Shown here: piece by piece, positions 34,461 to 48,050 of the stretch
Numbering within the stretch: the first letter of the stretch is position 1
Layout: each line of letters starts with the position of its first letter
Assembly (NCBI GenBank): GCA_963971535.1
Contig: OZ020592.1
Location: forward strand, 121,197,333 to 121,261,332
Origin: Notolepis coatsorum
Taxonomy: Eukaryota > Chordata > Actinopteri > Aulopiformes > Paralepididae
Length of the DNA stretch: 64,000 nucleotides
Direction: 5' to 3'
Made by a program: the position numbers and the translations under genes
Notes under the pieces: generated by a model
What the model was told of the DNA's origin: nothing
Database searches by the model: none
What the model saw: only the letters and a program-made list of their open reading frames with translations

Positions 34461-34604
34461 AACCCCTGGTCTCTAGACTGTACCTCTGACGTGGGTCGTC
34501 TTGACAGCTGCAGCTCGTCTCGATCTCTTCCAACAGCAAAGCCACCGTCTGAGAAAGGAACACATTGCAAGGAGCCACATGTCAAACCTCTGCTGACGCA
34601 CGTA

Positions 34605-34695
34605 GAGAGATGCTCAGGCAAACAGAGATGCTGCTCAGGCAAACAGAGATGCTGCTCAGGCAAACAGAGATGCTGCTCAGGCAAACAGAAATGCT
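34605..34695. repeat. Short tandem repeat, 21-bp unit, about 4 copies
   Basis: The unit GATGCTGCTCAGGCAAACAGA is repeated. A second small repeat (AAATCTGTCAAAAAGTC) follows at about 34741-34790. Confidence 0.9.
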
Positions 34696-34795
34696 CAGAA
34701 AAACAGGATGGCGTTGGGTGGAGCAGGCTTTTCCACCCAAAGATCTGTCAAAAAGTCAGTAAAATCTGTCAAAAAGTCTGGAAAATCTGTCAATG

Positions 34796-35098
34796 AAACA
34801 ATGATATCAAGATATTCAGCGTGTAACTCAAACTAAAGGTTCCAAAAGGTGTGGGGGGACCTTTCCTGAAATATTTGCAGAGCCGGCTGAATTTTGCCAG
34901 TAATATAATGTCTATAATATAGATATCATGTATCCATTTATAAGCCCTCCTTCTTTTATTAATTTACCTATTTTTTTGTTATTATTTTGTGTTTATTCTT
35001 TCCATTATATGACCCAATTTTCAGCACCCTCCTACACTACTCTAGGGGCTTGTGGGCGGGACTAATGGGGGTCAGAGGTTATGGGGAATAGAGTCTGT
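34796..35098. other. No recognisable feature
   Basis: Unique-looking sequence with no gene, element end or fold that I can support. Confidence 0.5.
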
Positions 35099-35325
35099 TC
35101 GCTAGAAGGAAGACAGAGATATCAAACAGGAAGAAAGACTGTCAGGGTTTAAACTGTGTGGGTATCAAACAGGAAGAAAGACTGTCAGGTTCTAAACTGT
35201 GTGGGTATCAAACAGGAAGAAAGACTGTCAAGTTGTAAACTGTGTGGGTATCAAGCAGGAAGAAAGACTGTCTGGTTTTAAACTGTGTGGGTATCAAACA
35301 GGGAAGAAAGACTGTCAGGTTCTAA
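35099..35325. repeat. 43-bp minisatellite, left part
   Basis: About five units of CTGTGTGGGTATCAAACAGG plus AAGAAAGACTGTCAGGTTTTAAA. The array resumes at 38697 after a LINE insertion. Confidence 0.95.
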
Positions 35326-35329
35326 TAAT

Positions 35330-35583
35330 GATTTAACATCCGAGACCCTCCCAGTGCAATGTGGTGTCCCACAAGGCTCTGTCCTGGGCCCTTTGCTATT
35401 TTCGATTTACATGCTACCCCTTGGCAATATCATACGCAAATTTGGCATAAACTTTCATTTTTACGCTGATGACACCCAATTATATATACCTATTAAGCCA
35501 AATGATTCCTCCCAATTACAAAACCTTGAGGCCTGCTTGCTTGCCGTCAAAAAGTGGATGTCGCAAAACGTTCTACTCCTTAA
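35330..35583 (+). pseudogene. L2-like RT fragment with intact YADD block
   Basis: It reads [20 protein letters not shown] and then [14 protein letters not shown], the RT blocks diagnostic of the L2/CR1/Rex group. It continues to [16 protein letters not shown], where the TTAA element interrupts. Everything N-terminal to the QGSVLGP block is missing through 5' truncation. The catalytic Asp pair is present but useless without the rest. Confidence 0.9.
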
Positions 35584-36726
35584 AGGCCAACTTGCAGGTT
35601 GTATTTTTGTTCAATAAACAATGTGACTAGGGCAACGGTGACTTTCATGAAGAGGGGGGATTTTTTTTTCGAAATTGACCCAGTTTTGGCGTTTTTATCA
35701 AACATTTTGTCGACCAAACCACAACCTCCACGCACATGCATATTTTAATCCATGGTTTCATAGCGTGCGTGTGTCATCTTAATGATGACGTCACACTGGG
35801 TACAGGGCAGCAGGGGCTCTGAGACTCACAGGCAGACGGCAGGAAGCAGAGAGCCTTCTTGTTACTACTAGCCGAGGAGCTATAACACTATTGCTCCGTG
35901 ATCATAGCCATTCATCTCTAAAGCTAACCACTATTTGTAAAAGCCACAACCACGTTACCATATTTGTAATAATGTAAATCATTGTGTCGTTGTACATATT
36001 GTGTTTATAACGTTAGCCCGTTTCATGACTGTGATGCACCGAGTGCTATCCGAGGGGGCTACTATCGTATCAACATGCCGCGACGTGTAGCTTGCTAGCC
36101 GGCATGAATGCCTGATTTAAAATGGTTCTCTCCTCTTTGTATACCTTTGTCCTCACAAGTATTCTGCCAGGGAACTTATGGACACAACAATAGTAGTAGT
36201 TATAAGGTGTTTGAGCTTGTAACGTTAACGTTAGCTAATAGCTATCGCGGTAGCCCCTTTCGTGACTGATGCACCGAGTGCTATCCGAGGGGCTGCTATC
36301 GTATCAACATGCCGCGACGTGTAGCTTGCTAGCCGGCATGATGCGTGCAGTGCTTTGCCCCACAGGTCTGAGAAGAGGACCTGCACATTTGACTCCTTCC
36401 CCAAACTCCTCTACATGCCCCGATCTAAAATGGTTCACGACAGTAGCCATAATGCTAACGTTAGCAGGGTAACGTTAGCCAGAGCCATAGCCAGTAGTAC
36501 TATGACCCGGACGGGCATAAGGCATAAGTTGCCTCGAGTGACGTCACGGCCCTGCTAGCGTCTGATAAGCTTTTAGATTTGCTCCGTGCATGTTATTCGT
36601 GCGTGGACCTTTTTGAACCCTGTGGCATTTCCGGCGTCAAATGGAAAAAAATAAATAATGAAATTAGATACCAATGATGTAAACTACCCATAACTGAAGA
36701 GTAGGGTTTAACCTGCAAGTTGGCCT
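35584..36726. mobile_element. TTAA element (1143 bp) in the L2-like LINE
   Basis: TTAA lies on both sides (35580-35583 and 36727-36730). The terminal inverted repeat is AGGCCAACTTGCAGGTT. An inner segment of about 90 bp (TGATGCACCGAGTGCTATCC to GCTAGCCGGCATGA) occurs twice, near 36030-36107 and 36266-36342. No transposase is recognisable. Confidence 0.92.
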
Positions 36727-37495
36727 TTAATGCAGATAAAACTGAGATGTTAATTGTTGGCCCCCTAAACCACAGAGGCCTGTTTCAGGACATCTTCCTC
36801 AACTTTGATACTTGTCATGTATCCCAGAGCTCCACCATAAAAAACCTCTGAGTAATTTTTTATTCCTCCCTCTCATTTAATGCACATATACAAAATTTCA
36901 CCAAAATTGCCTTCTTCCATCTTCATAATATCGCAAAAATTCGCCCCATTTTAACTCTGGCTGATGCTGAAACCCTGATTCATGCTTTTGTCTCATCACG
37001 TCTGGACTACTGTAATGCACTTTTTTCAGGCCTACCTAATTCAAGCATCAAAAATCTTCAACTTGTGCAAAATGCGGCTGCACGGATACTAGAACTAGAA
37101 CTAGAAAATTTGATCACATCACACCAGTTTTGTCCGTCCTACACTGGCTTCCTATTCAAGCCCGATCTGACTTTAAAGTGCTACTCCTCACCTACAACAT
37201 TTTAAATGGGCTTGCACCGCTCTATCTATCCGATCTCATCTCCCGATACTCGCCCGCTCGTGCTCTGCGCTCACAAAATGCGGGGCTTCTATCGATTCCT
37301 AGGGTTAAAAAGAAATCCGCCGGCCACAGAGCCTTTGTCTACCGCGCTCCCTACCTGTGGAACAAATGACCTGCCGTCGTCAGGGGCGCCTGCTCTGTCG
37401 AAGCTTTTAAATCCCTGCTTAAGACCCATCTTTTCTCTCTCTCCTTCAACCTCACCAGGTTGGGGACTGACCTTTAGATTAATCTGTCTAGTTTA
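36727..37495 (+). pseudogene. L2-like ORF2 C-terminal fragment
   Basis: It resumes as NADKTEMLIVGPLNHRGL and continues FAFVSSRLDYCNALFSGLPN-like and LQLVQNAAARIL. After a frame change comes VLHWLPIQARSDFKVLLLTY, NILNGLAPLYLSDLIS and FVYRAPYLWNK. These are the familiar post-RT motifs of L2-type LINEs. At least two frame changes and one in-frame stop are present. Confidence 0.9.
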
Positions 37496-37499
37496 GTTA

Positions 37500-38310
37500 G
37501 GATGTCTATTTTCTCCCATGTCTGCTTTTCTGCAGCACTACAAACATTGGAACTCTCTAAACCCTGTCCCAACCCCCCCCCCCCCCCCTCCCCTGTCCCA
37601 ACACCCCCCCCCCCCCCCCCCCATCTCTCTGAGTGCTTGTCTCGTAGTGCTGACCAAGGTGATGGATGTCTCGGGGTCTTGGCCAAGATTGCAGTGACTG
37701 CTCTACGTGCACCACCGAGGCCATGGATCAGCTCCTTACCGTCTTCTGTCCGTGGTCTGTCAACGTGGTTTGTGGTCTGTCAACGTGGTTTCATTGCTGG
37801 GTTAAGTACTTCTATTCTATTCACATAATATGCTTACTTCATATATCTATTCTATTCACATATATGCTTACCACTTGTATCTATTGCTATGTCCGCCCAC
37901 TACAATCACGCAAGCTCCCTGTCTCCCTGTGAGTTGCCGTCCCGGAGTGTTGACCGGAGTGTCGGACGTCCCGTGATGAAGACCGGGAGGATGCGACCCT
38001 CTCTGCGTGCCCTCCTGTCTCCCTGTCTCCGGCTGTCTCGTAGTGATGACCGGAGTGCTGGACGTCCCGCGATGATGTCGGGGAGGTTGCGACCCTCTCA
38101 GCGCCGGCCTTTATCTCCCTGTCTCCGGCTGTCTCGGAGCGATGACCGGAGTGTTGAACGTCCCGTGATTAAGACGGGGAGGACGCAACCCTCTTTGCGC
38201 CGCCCCTGTGCCTCAAATAGATTAGCTATCAGCTCTATCTTTAATCTTTCAAAATGTTCAGTTGCCATCGCTATCAGCTCTATCTTTAATTTTTCAAAAT
38301 GTTCAGTTGC
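37500..38310 (+). repeat. Tandem repeats in the LINE 3' region
   Basis: Units of about 93 bp containing TGACCGGAGTGYYGRACGTCC recur at roughly 37950, 38050 and 38145. A 45-bp unit with ATCAGCTCTATCTTTAAT is present twice at about 38228-38310. Long C runs lie at 37570-37622. Confidence 0.85.
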
Positions 38311-38696
38311 TATTGCATGCACTCATCTGTGTTTCTCTACACACTTGAGTGCATGCTTACCAACTGTCAGTCTGGAACACTACTATCACCGACATCTAAG
38401 AAGGGAGATCCCCCCCTTGAATGGCCCTTCTAAGGTTTCTCTCCTCCACACTGCCTGTGGTGAATTTTTTTCCTATTGTTAGGTTTTAGTGAGTTTTTCC
38501 TTACCTTCGCGTGGGGTATGTCTGGGAGTGTTTGCATTCATTCATTTATTTTGCATTTATTTTAAATTTGTTGTTTTGTTCTTGACTTATTGTTATGTTT
38601 CTTCTTGACTTGTTTAAAGAAGACGTGTCTGGCCCATGGGGACATTAACGTGTGTTTGTCGGGCCTTACAAATAAATTTGATTTGATTTGATTTGA

Positions 38697-38995
38697 TTCT
38701 AAACTGTGTGGGTATCAAACAGGAAGAAAGACTGTCAGGGTTTAAACTGTGTGGGTATCAAACAGGAAGAAAGACTGTCAGGTTTTAAACTGTGTGGGTA
38801 TCAAACAGGAAGAAAGACTGTCTGGTTTTAAACTGTGCGTATCAAACAGGAAGAAAGACTGTCTGGTTTTAAATTGTGTGGGTATCAAACAGGAAGAAAG
38901 ACTGTCTGGTTTTAAACTGTGTGGGTATCAAACAGGAAGAAAGACTGTCTGGTTTTAAACTGTGTGGGTATCAAACAGGAAGAAAGACTGCCATG
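38697..38995. repeat. 43-bp minisatellite, right part
   Basis: About seven further units of the array at 35099-35325, resuming in phase after the LINE. Confidence 0.95.
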
Positions 38996-39787
38996 TTTTT
39001 TTGTGTTTTGTTTGGGTACAAATTACGTTTATTATCATTATTATTATTACTTTTTAATAAATATATTTAGTAAACTGGTCAGATTTTAGTAGTCAGTACA
39101 TTCATTTTGAGTGTATAATACGTTTTAATTAGTGCTGTCAGGCGATTACATTTTTTTATCTAATTAATTACAGGATTTGTAATTAATTAATCTAATTAAT
39201 CGCATACCCATTTTAGGCCTGATATTCTATATTCTATAATCATATTTCAAATGTCATGTGTCCGGATGGCAGAATTCAGTACTGTATCTACAAAACCTTC
39301 TGTTTAATCATCTTCCATTTATTCATTTGCTTAGATTTTTCAGGTCTGGTCAATTTTAGCATGGTGTTATTCAGTCAAAAATATAGATGTTTTTTATTGA
39401 TATTCTCATTTGGTTCATTACAATTTACTCAAGCCTAGTAACAGACACAGTATTTCTGACACTGGGAATACATTCCCTGAGATCCATAGATGTCCCTAGA
39501 ATCAGATAAAGAACATGCAAATGGACCATATTAAAAAAAAAAGTCTGTAAATGTGTAGTCTACGTTCTTATGGAATGAATGAGATAAAAAAATAAAATAA
39601 AATAAAAGAATAATAAATAAAATAATTAATTAATCTAATTAACGCGATTATCTAATTAATTACAGGATTTGTAATGAATTAATCTAATTAATCGCATAAC
39701 CATTTTAGGCCTGATATTCTATAATCATTATTTCAAATGGCATGGATGGCAGAATTCAGTACTGTATCTACAAAACCTTCTGTTTAA

Positions 39788-40746
39788 CCCATTCTCTGCC
39801 GGGCATTGTACCCACCCTAAACCATCCTCTGCCAGCTCTATTTGTCTATGGAGATGTTCACCTTCTTTGCAGGGCTATAACTTTTTAAATTGTATTGCTA
39901 AATTGACATTACTATGGCCCATTCAACATCAATTATCTATCGTTCAGGATGTAGGAACGTTTTACTTTTTCATTCACACATTCATACAAAAATACGGTCT
40001 AGTATAAATATGTTTTTATCGTTTTCTGCAGTATTTCATAGAATGTGAGATATAGCCATAAATGCATATATTAGATCATCAAATGCAGTTTGATACCGAT
40101 CTACGGCAGATTAAAAATGTCAACTGTACATTGTCCTAGACGTTATGACTCATCATGCGTGGATCAACGGAGGGGGGGGGGGGGGGGGGGGGTGTCGTTT
40201 ATAATTCCGTGACCGATGTTAAATGATTCATGTAGTATGGGTGATATATTGATCAGAGCAGTTTGTATCGAAAATGGTAAAGAAAAACGCTGAAACTCAC
40301 CCCAGTCTCCTCGTAGCGTTGGGTGATGAGAGTGGAGCAAAAAGATCGCTATTATGGGATGTTGATCGATGCGATCCATTGCCGGGTTGTATATTACTAA
40401 TACACGTCCAAATAATGTTGATTATTGAGTTATGGCAAAGATCCATATCGACGGTGTCTGTATTGAGCCCCGGGACGATCACAGAGTGGCCGGACGAAAA
40501 TAGGGGACGGACCAAGCACTTCCGGCCACTTCCGGTTTGGCAACTCGTCGATCGGCCACGAGGTGGCGGTATTGAAGCGTTGCAGAGTTGAGCGGAGTCC
40601 TACAGCACTAGCCAAGACTCCGTGGGTGAAATGTGAATACCATGACGAAAATATGAAATATTGATCTCAAAGACGCCTTACGGCATCATTGGCAGATTAC
40701 GCATGGCGGAGAATGACGTGTTAACACGTCATCGGCGGAGAATGGG
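39788..40746. mobile_element. TTAA element (959 bp) in the doubled hAT element
   Basis: TTAA lies on both sides (39784-39787 and 40747-40750). The termini CCCATTCTCTGCCG and CGGCGGAGAATGGG are inverted repeats of piggyBac style. The first copy of the host unit shows the empty site (CTGTTTAATCATCTTCC near 39300). Confidence 0.93.
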
Positions 40747-41008
40747 TTAATCATCTTCCATTTATTCATTTGCTTAGATTTTTCAGGTCTGGTCAATTTT
40801 AGCATGGTGTTATTCAGTCAAAAATATAGATGTTTTTTATTGATATTCTCATTTGGTTCATTACAATTTACTCAAGCCTAGTAACAGACACAGTATTTCT
40901 GACACTGGGAATACATTCCCTGAGATCCATAGATGTCCCTAGAATCAGATAAATAACATGCAAATGGACCATATTAAAAAAAAAAGTCTGTAAATGTGTA
41001 TTCTACGT

Positions 41009-41915
41009 CAGCGTTTCCGTTAGCCGGTAATTACCGGTATTTGACCGGCAAAATCTGTTGAAGTCCGACATATTTAATCTCTCCGGTCTTAATGTCCGGT
41101 GAAAATAATTCCCTCTAAGCACAATTTGATTATTTGAATTGTATTAAAATAGGCTAAAATTAAATAGCCTATGCGATGAACGAAACAATCATTACATTTG
41201 TTTAATCGTTGCTTCTAATAATGACAACGACGTTGTCAGCGAGAGCTTAGTGCTGGGTTTGGGAGTGCATGTGCAGCTGCAGAGCCGGAGCAGCAGCGGC
41301 ACAGTGCAGTACTCCAATTCAGCCATTGGCAATTCAGCTGTTGGGTGGGGGGCGCTGCTGAGCGGTCCCCAGATAGAGCCAGAAAAGAGCCAGAAAACAG
41401 CTGAATCTGCTGCTCTGCATCGACATACTCTCGCAAATAAGTCATTGGGAGGTGGAGAGAGAGAGAGTCGTCACGCAAACCCAGGATAATGTTGCCGTCT
41501 CTCTCTGCCAAATTTCTCAGTTCTTCGCTTGATATAATTAATACAAATGTCCAATATAACGGAATTCGTTAGCTCATAAAAATGTGATTATAACAGACTG
41601 CTGTTTATTAATGTCGGGCGACTGCCCACAGACACCTATTTGATTTAAAGTCGGCAGCAGCACGGAGTCTCGGGACTTATTTTATTTGGAATATAATGAC
41701 TATACGCAAAAGTAGCCTAGTTTTAAGTAAAAATATTATAAATCTACATGCCTTGATGATGTCATTCTTTTGTTTTGTTGTCATTCTTTTGCCTATCAAT
41801 TGTTTTTAAGCTCAATAAACTCTGACCGGAAGTTCTCTCATTTGACCGGTAGATCAAATCAAAGAAATCTACCGGACACTGAGGCCGGCAACAATTTTTT
41901 CTAACGGAAACCCTG
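41009..41915. mobile_element. hAT-like element (907 bp), TSD TTCTACGT
   Basis: The element begins CAGCGTTTCCGTTAGCCGG and ends CTAACGGAAACCCTG, between perfect 8-bp repeats TTCTACGT (41001-41008 and 41916-41923). No transposase is recognisable. Confidence 0.93.
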
Positions 41916-42168
41916 TTCTACGTTCTTATGGAATGAATGAGATTAAAAAATATAAAAAAATAAAATTATAAATAAAATAATTAATTAATCTAATTAACGC
42001 GATAAACTGACAGCCCTAGTTTTAATTGTTTGTAAATGAATACAGTAAAAAATAGAGGGGCACCTTTCTCAGGACCCTGAGCCGGTAGCCGTCGGGCGGG
42101 AGGCCCAGGTGCTTCACCAACAGGTGGGCGGCGGCTTCCGGGTCCTCCGTGGTCAGCTGACACGTCAC

Positions 42169-43800
<1,632 letters not shown>

Positions 43801-44000
43801 NNNNNNNNNNNNNNNNNNNNNNNNNNNNNNNNNNNNNNNNNNNNNNNNNNNNNNNNNNNNNNNNNNNNNNNNNNNNNNNNNNNNNNNNNNNNNNNNNNNN
43901 NNNNNNNNNNNNNNNNNNNNNNNNNNNNNNNNNNNNNNNNNNNNNNNNNNNNNNNNNNNNNNNNNNNNNNNNNNNNNNNNNNNNNNNNNNNNNNNNNNNN
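43801..44000. other. Assembly gap (200 N)
   Basis: Exactly 200 N, again at a GA repeat. Confidence 0.99.
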
Positions 44001-44182
44001 AACTCCACCATTGCCATTGTCTATTAGTCTGTTCTTCTGTTTGTATATATAAAAGGCACAATATATATTATTTTCTTTCACCTAAACGTGTGGGCATTGC
44101 TTTATTTTTCCTTCGGTTAATTTAGTACTTGACATGACATGACATCACATTTACATTACATATTACATTTACATTACCCCGC

Positions 44183-44213
<31 letters not shown>

Positions 44214-44633
44214 GCCTGTCCATCATAACATCAAAGCCAATTAGTGGACGTGGGACGTGATGACTTGGCGTTAACGGCGTCACGTCGTTCGAGCCCACAT
44301 GAGAGAGAAGGCATTCCAGGACCATCACCGGAGGAGAATGTACAGTATGGACGGCATATGAGGCCGACTTAAAAGAAGAAAATAAAAACTGAAATCTTCT
44401 ATTCCGCATGGGGCCCCAGGGTGTTTTAACAAGCATACTTCAGGAGGGGCCTCATCATCATACACTAATAAACTACACTTATAACTCGGGCCGAGTCCTA
44501 GTCTGGGAATAACTAAGTCATAATCAATGAACAAAGGGGGGGGCCAGCAGCGGGCCCATAAGTCATAACTATCGGCCTCAGACGTCCACTGTGTCACACA
44601 GACGTTCCATGGAATACCGAACTAATTGAACGC
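44001..44633. other. No recognisable gene; contains a C run
   Basis: A C run lies at about 44186-44213 and a small TTACATT-type repeat near 44150-44175. Nothing else is identifiable. Confidence 0.55.
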
Positions 44634-45157
44634 TAGTGGTGGGGGAAGATATCGATACAGTATAGTATCGCGATACTTTGCGTGGCGATACTGTAGCGAT
44701 ACAAGGACGGCAAGTATCAATATTTTATTATGCAAAAAAAATATTATAAGGAGTTGCATTGTTCATTTCAATACCTGTAATAGTACAGTAGTCCACACAC
44801 GCACACGTGTGCATTCAGTTAAGTCGGAATATGACTGTAATACAAACAGTTCAGTTTGTCAGGTACATGCAACACAGATTACAGTGTTGACATCCGTCTG
44901 CTTGAGAAAATACCATTTGCTGCAATAAAAATGATTGAAGTGAGATGAACAGACTGAAAACTTTATTTTATTAGATAAAACATGTTGACAAAGTTTTACT
45001 TTGCAGTTGAAAAAAAGTAATAAATCGCAATATATCACAATATTAATATCGCAATACTCAGCATATCGCAATATATTTTGAATCGCAATACTATCGTATC
45101 GTGATTTAAGTATGGTGATAATATTGTATCGTGAGGCTCTGGAGATTCCCACCACTA
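44634..45157. mobile_element. hAT-like MITE (524 bp)
   Basis: The termini TAGTGGTGGGGGAAG and GATTCCCACCACTA are inverted. The flanks TTGAACGC and TTGAATGC form an 8-bp target duplication with one mismatch. The interior is rich in ATCGCRATAC-type motifs. Confidence 0.9.
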
Positions 45158-45165
45158 TTGAATGC

Positions 45166-45673
45166 CCTGATGAAGGACGGATGTGCCCCGTTGAAACGTC
45201 GTTAATTTTTTTATAATGAATCTATTCTCGCGTCGGGGGCCCTTTGGAGTGTTTATCTTTTTCGAGTCGTCAGTAATCTCACACTCAAAAAGAGCGAGGA
45301 CTTATGTAAAGACCGGGATGTGGTTCTTGTATAGTAAATAGATGGATATAGCAAGATAGCATAAGGATATATAGTATAACTGTAGATTGTATAGTATAGT
45401 ATTGTATAGTAGTGTACATAAGACCCAGTGACTCATCCGTAGCTAACATTGTATTGCACTATCGCAGGACCTTAGTATGTCTTTTACCATGCTTTTGTAA
45501 ACTTTATGTACATTATACCTGTTATGTCTTATTCTTATTACTTGTATTATTGCACAAATGTCTTATTCTTATTACTTGTATTATTTGCACAATCGCTGCG
45601 GCAATGACCACCCACATTTCACTGTATGCTTGTATGCCGTGACAAATAAAACTCTTGACTTGACTTGACTTTG
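45166..45673 (+). mobile_element. LINE-like 3' tail ending in TTGAC repeats
   Basis: It ends with GACAAATAAAACTCTTGACTTGACTTGAC, typical of LINE 3' ends with pentamer repeats (given here only as a description). TCTTATTCTTATTACTTGTA is duplicated at about 45526 and 45560. The left boundary is uncertain and there is no coding part. A G run follows at 45673-45687. Confidence 0.6.
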
Positions 45674-45780
45674 GGGGGGGGGGGGGGGAAATCTCGAGCC
45701 ACGGCCGAGCGTGTCCTTGGTTAATGTTTTACGTGTTTTCAGCCACACCTGACCTAACTGATTATCAAATGTTTAGAGGT

Positions 45781-48050
45781 GATTAAAAGAGAGATGTTTC
45801 AGAGAAGAACAAAGATGTTTCAGAGAAGAACAAAGATGTTTCAGAGAAGAACAAAGATGTTTCAGAGAAGAACAAAGAGAGATGTTTCAGAGAAGAACAA
45901 ATATGTTTCAGAGAAGAACAAAGATGTTTCAGAGAAGAACAAAGAGAGATGTTTCAGAGAAGAACAAAGGATGTTTCAGAGAAGAACAAAGATGTTTCAG
46001 AGAGAACAAAGAGAGTGTTTCAGAGAAGAACAAAGATGTTTCAGAGAAGAACAAAGATGTTTCAGAGAAGAACCAAAGAGACGTTTCAGAGAAGAAACAA
46101 AGAGATGTTTCAGAGAAGAACAAAGATGTTTCAGAGAAGAACAAAGAGATGTTTCAGAGAAGAACAATATATGTTTCAGAGAAGAACAAAGAGATGTTTC
46201 AGAGAGACAAGAAATATGTTTCAGAGAAGAACAAAGAGATGTTTCAGAGAAGAACAAAGATGTTTCAGAGAAGAACAAAGAGAGACGTTTCAGAGAAAAA
46301 CAAAGATGTTTCAGAGAGAACAAAGAGAGAGTTTCAGAGAAAACAAAGATGTTTCAGAGAGACAAGAGATGTTTCAGAGAAGAACAAAGACATGTTTCAG
46401 AAGAACAAAGGTGTTTCAGAGAAGAATAAAGAGATGTTTCAGAGAAGAATAAAGAGATGTTCAGAGAAGAACAAAGAGATGTTTCAGAGAAGAACAAGAT
46501 GTTTCAGAGAAGAACAAAGATGTTTCAGAGAAGAACAAAGACGTTTCAGAGAAGAACAAAGAGATGTTTCAGAGAAGAACAAAGAGAGATGTTCAGAGAA
46601 GAACAAAGATGTTTCAGAGAGAGTTTCAGAGAAGAACAAAGAGATGTTTCAGAGAAGAACAAAGAGAGATGTTTCAGAGAAGAACAAAGATGTTTCAGAG
46701 AAGAACAAAGAGAGATGTTTCAGAGAAGAACAAAGATGTTTCAGAGAAGAACAAAGATGTTTCAGAGAAGAACAAAGAGATGTTTCAGAGAAGAACAAAG
46801 ATGTTTCAGAGAATAACAAAGAGACGTTTCAGAGAAGAACAAAGATGTTTCAGAGAAGAACAAAGATGTTTCAGAGAAGAACAAAGAGATGTTTCAGAGA
46901 AGAACAAAGATGTTTCAGAGAAGAACAAAGATGTTTCAGAGAAGAACAAAGACGTTTCAGAGAAGAACAAAGAGATGTTTCAGAGAAGAACAAAGAGAGA
47001 TGTTTCAGAGAAGGAACAAAGATGTTTCAGAGAAGAACAAAGATGTTTCAGAGAAGAACAAAGATGTTTCAGAGAAGAACAAAGAGATGTTTCAGAGAAG
47101 AACAAGATGTTTCAGAGAAGAACAAGAGATGTTTTCAGAGAAGAACAAAGAGAGATGTTTCAGAGAAGAACAAAGATGTTTCAGAGAAGAACAAAGAGAG
47201 ATGTTTCAGAGAAGAACAAAGATGTTTCAGAGAAGAACAAAGATGTTTCAGAGAAGAACAAAGAGATGTTCAGAGAAGAACAAAGATGTTTCAGAGAATA
47301 ACAAAGAGACGTTTCAGAGAAGAACAAGATGTTCAGAGAAGAACAAAGATGTTTCAGAGAAGAACAAAAAGCTGTTTCAGAGAAGAACAGAGACGTTTCA
47401 GAGAAGAACAAAGAGACGTTTCAGAGAAGAACAAAGAGATGTTTCAGAGAAGAACAAAGAGATGTTTCAGAAGAACAAAAAGAGATGTTTCAGAGAAGAA
47501 CAAAGAGATGTTTCAGAGAAGAACAAAGAGACGTTTCAGAGAAGAACAAAGAGATGTTTCAGAGAAGAACAAAGATGTTTCAGAGAAGAACAAAGAGAGA
47601 GTGTTTCAGAGAAGAACAAGATGTTTCAGAGAGAACAAAGATGTTTCAGAGAAGAACATGTTTCAGAGAAGAACAAGATGTTTCAGAGAAGAACAAAGAG
47701 ATGTTTTCAGAGAAGAACAAAGATGTTTCAGAGAAGAACAAAGACACGTTTCAGAGAAGAACAAAAGAGATGTTTCAGAGAAGAACAAAGAGATGTTTCA
47801 GAGAAGAACAAAAGAGACGTTTCAGAGAAGAATAAAAAGCTGTTTCAGAAAAGAACAAAGAGACGTTTCAAGAGAAGAACAAAGATGTTCAGAGAAGAAC
47901 AAAGAGAGATGTTCAGAGAAGAACAAAGATGTTTCAGAGAAGAACAAAGAGAGATGTTTCAGAGAAGAACAAAGATGTTTCAGAGAAGAACAAAGAGAGA
48001 TGTTTCAGAGAAGAACAAAGATGTTTCAGAGAAGAGAAAACAAGACGTTT
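45781..48050. repeat. 21-bp minisatellite (GATGTTTCAGAGAAGAACAAA), about 100 units
   Basis: The unit GATGTTTCAGAGAAGAACAA(A) appears with 0-4 extra bases (AGAG) between copies, giving 20-25 bp spacing. Long plus-strand frames of up to 725 codons read QRRTKMF and related words and are artefacts of the repeat. Confidence 0.97.

Larger units (their letters stand above)
35326..38696 (+). mobile_element. L2-like LINE, 5' truncated, inserted in the 43-bp minisatellite
   Basis: The element starts in the RT domain and ends in (ATTTG)n. It is flanked by TTCTAA (35320-35325 and 38697-38702) inside minisatellite units. A TTAA element interrupts it at 35584-36726. The long 3' part (about 37500-38696) contains internal tandem repeats. 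It is dead, with several frame changes. Confidence 0.9.
39130..42018. mobile_element. hAT-like element, internally doubled, with two nested insertions
   Basis: The ends TAGTGCTGTCAG and CTGACAGCCCTA are inverted. They are flanked by 8-bp GTTTTAAT (39122-39129 and 42019-42026). The interior holds two successive copies of a unit of about 510 bp (starting near 39150 and near 39650), both containing CAGAATTCAGTACTGTATCT and GATTTTTCAGGTCTGGTCAA. The second copy is split by a TTAA element and a hAT element. Confidence 0.92.

Noticed and set aside
45169-45205. CTGATGA followed by GAAAC, resembling a hammerhead ribozyme core
   Set aside because: The segment that should form stem II does not pair convincingly and no stem III is evident, so the motif alone is not enough.
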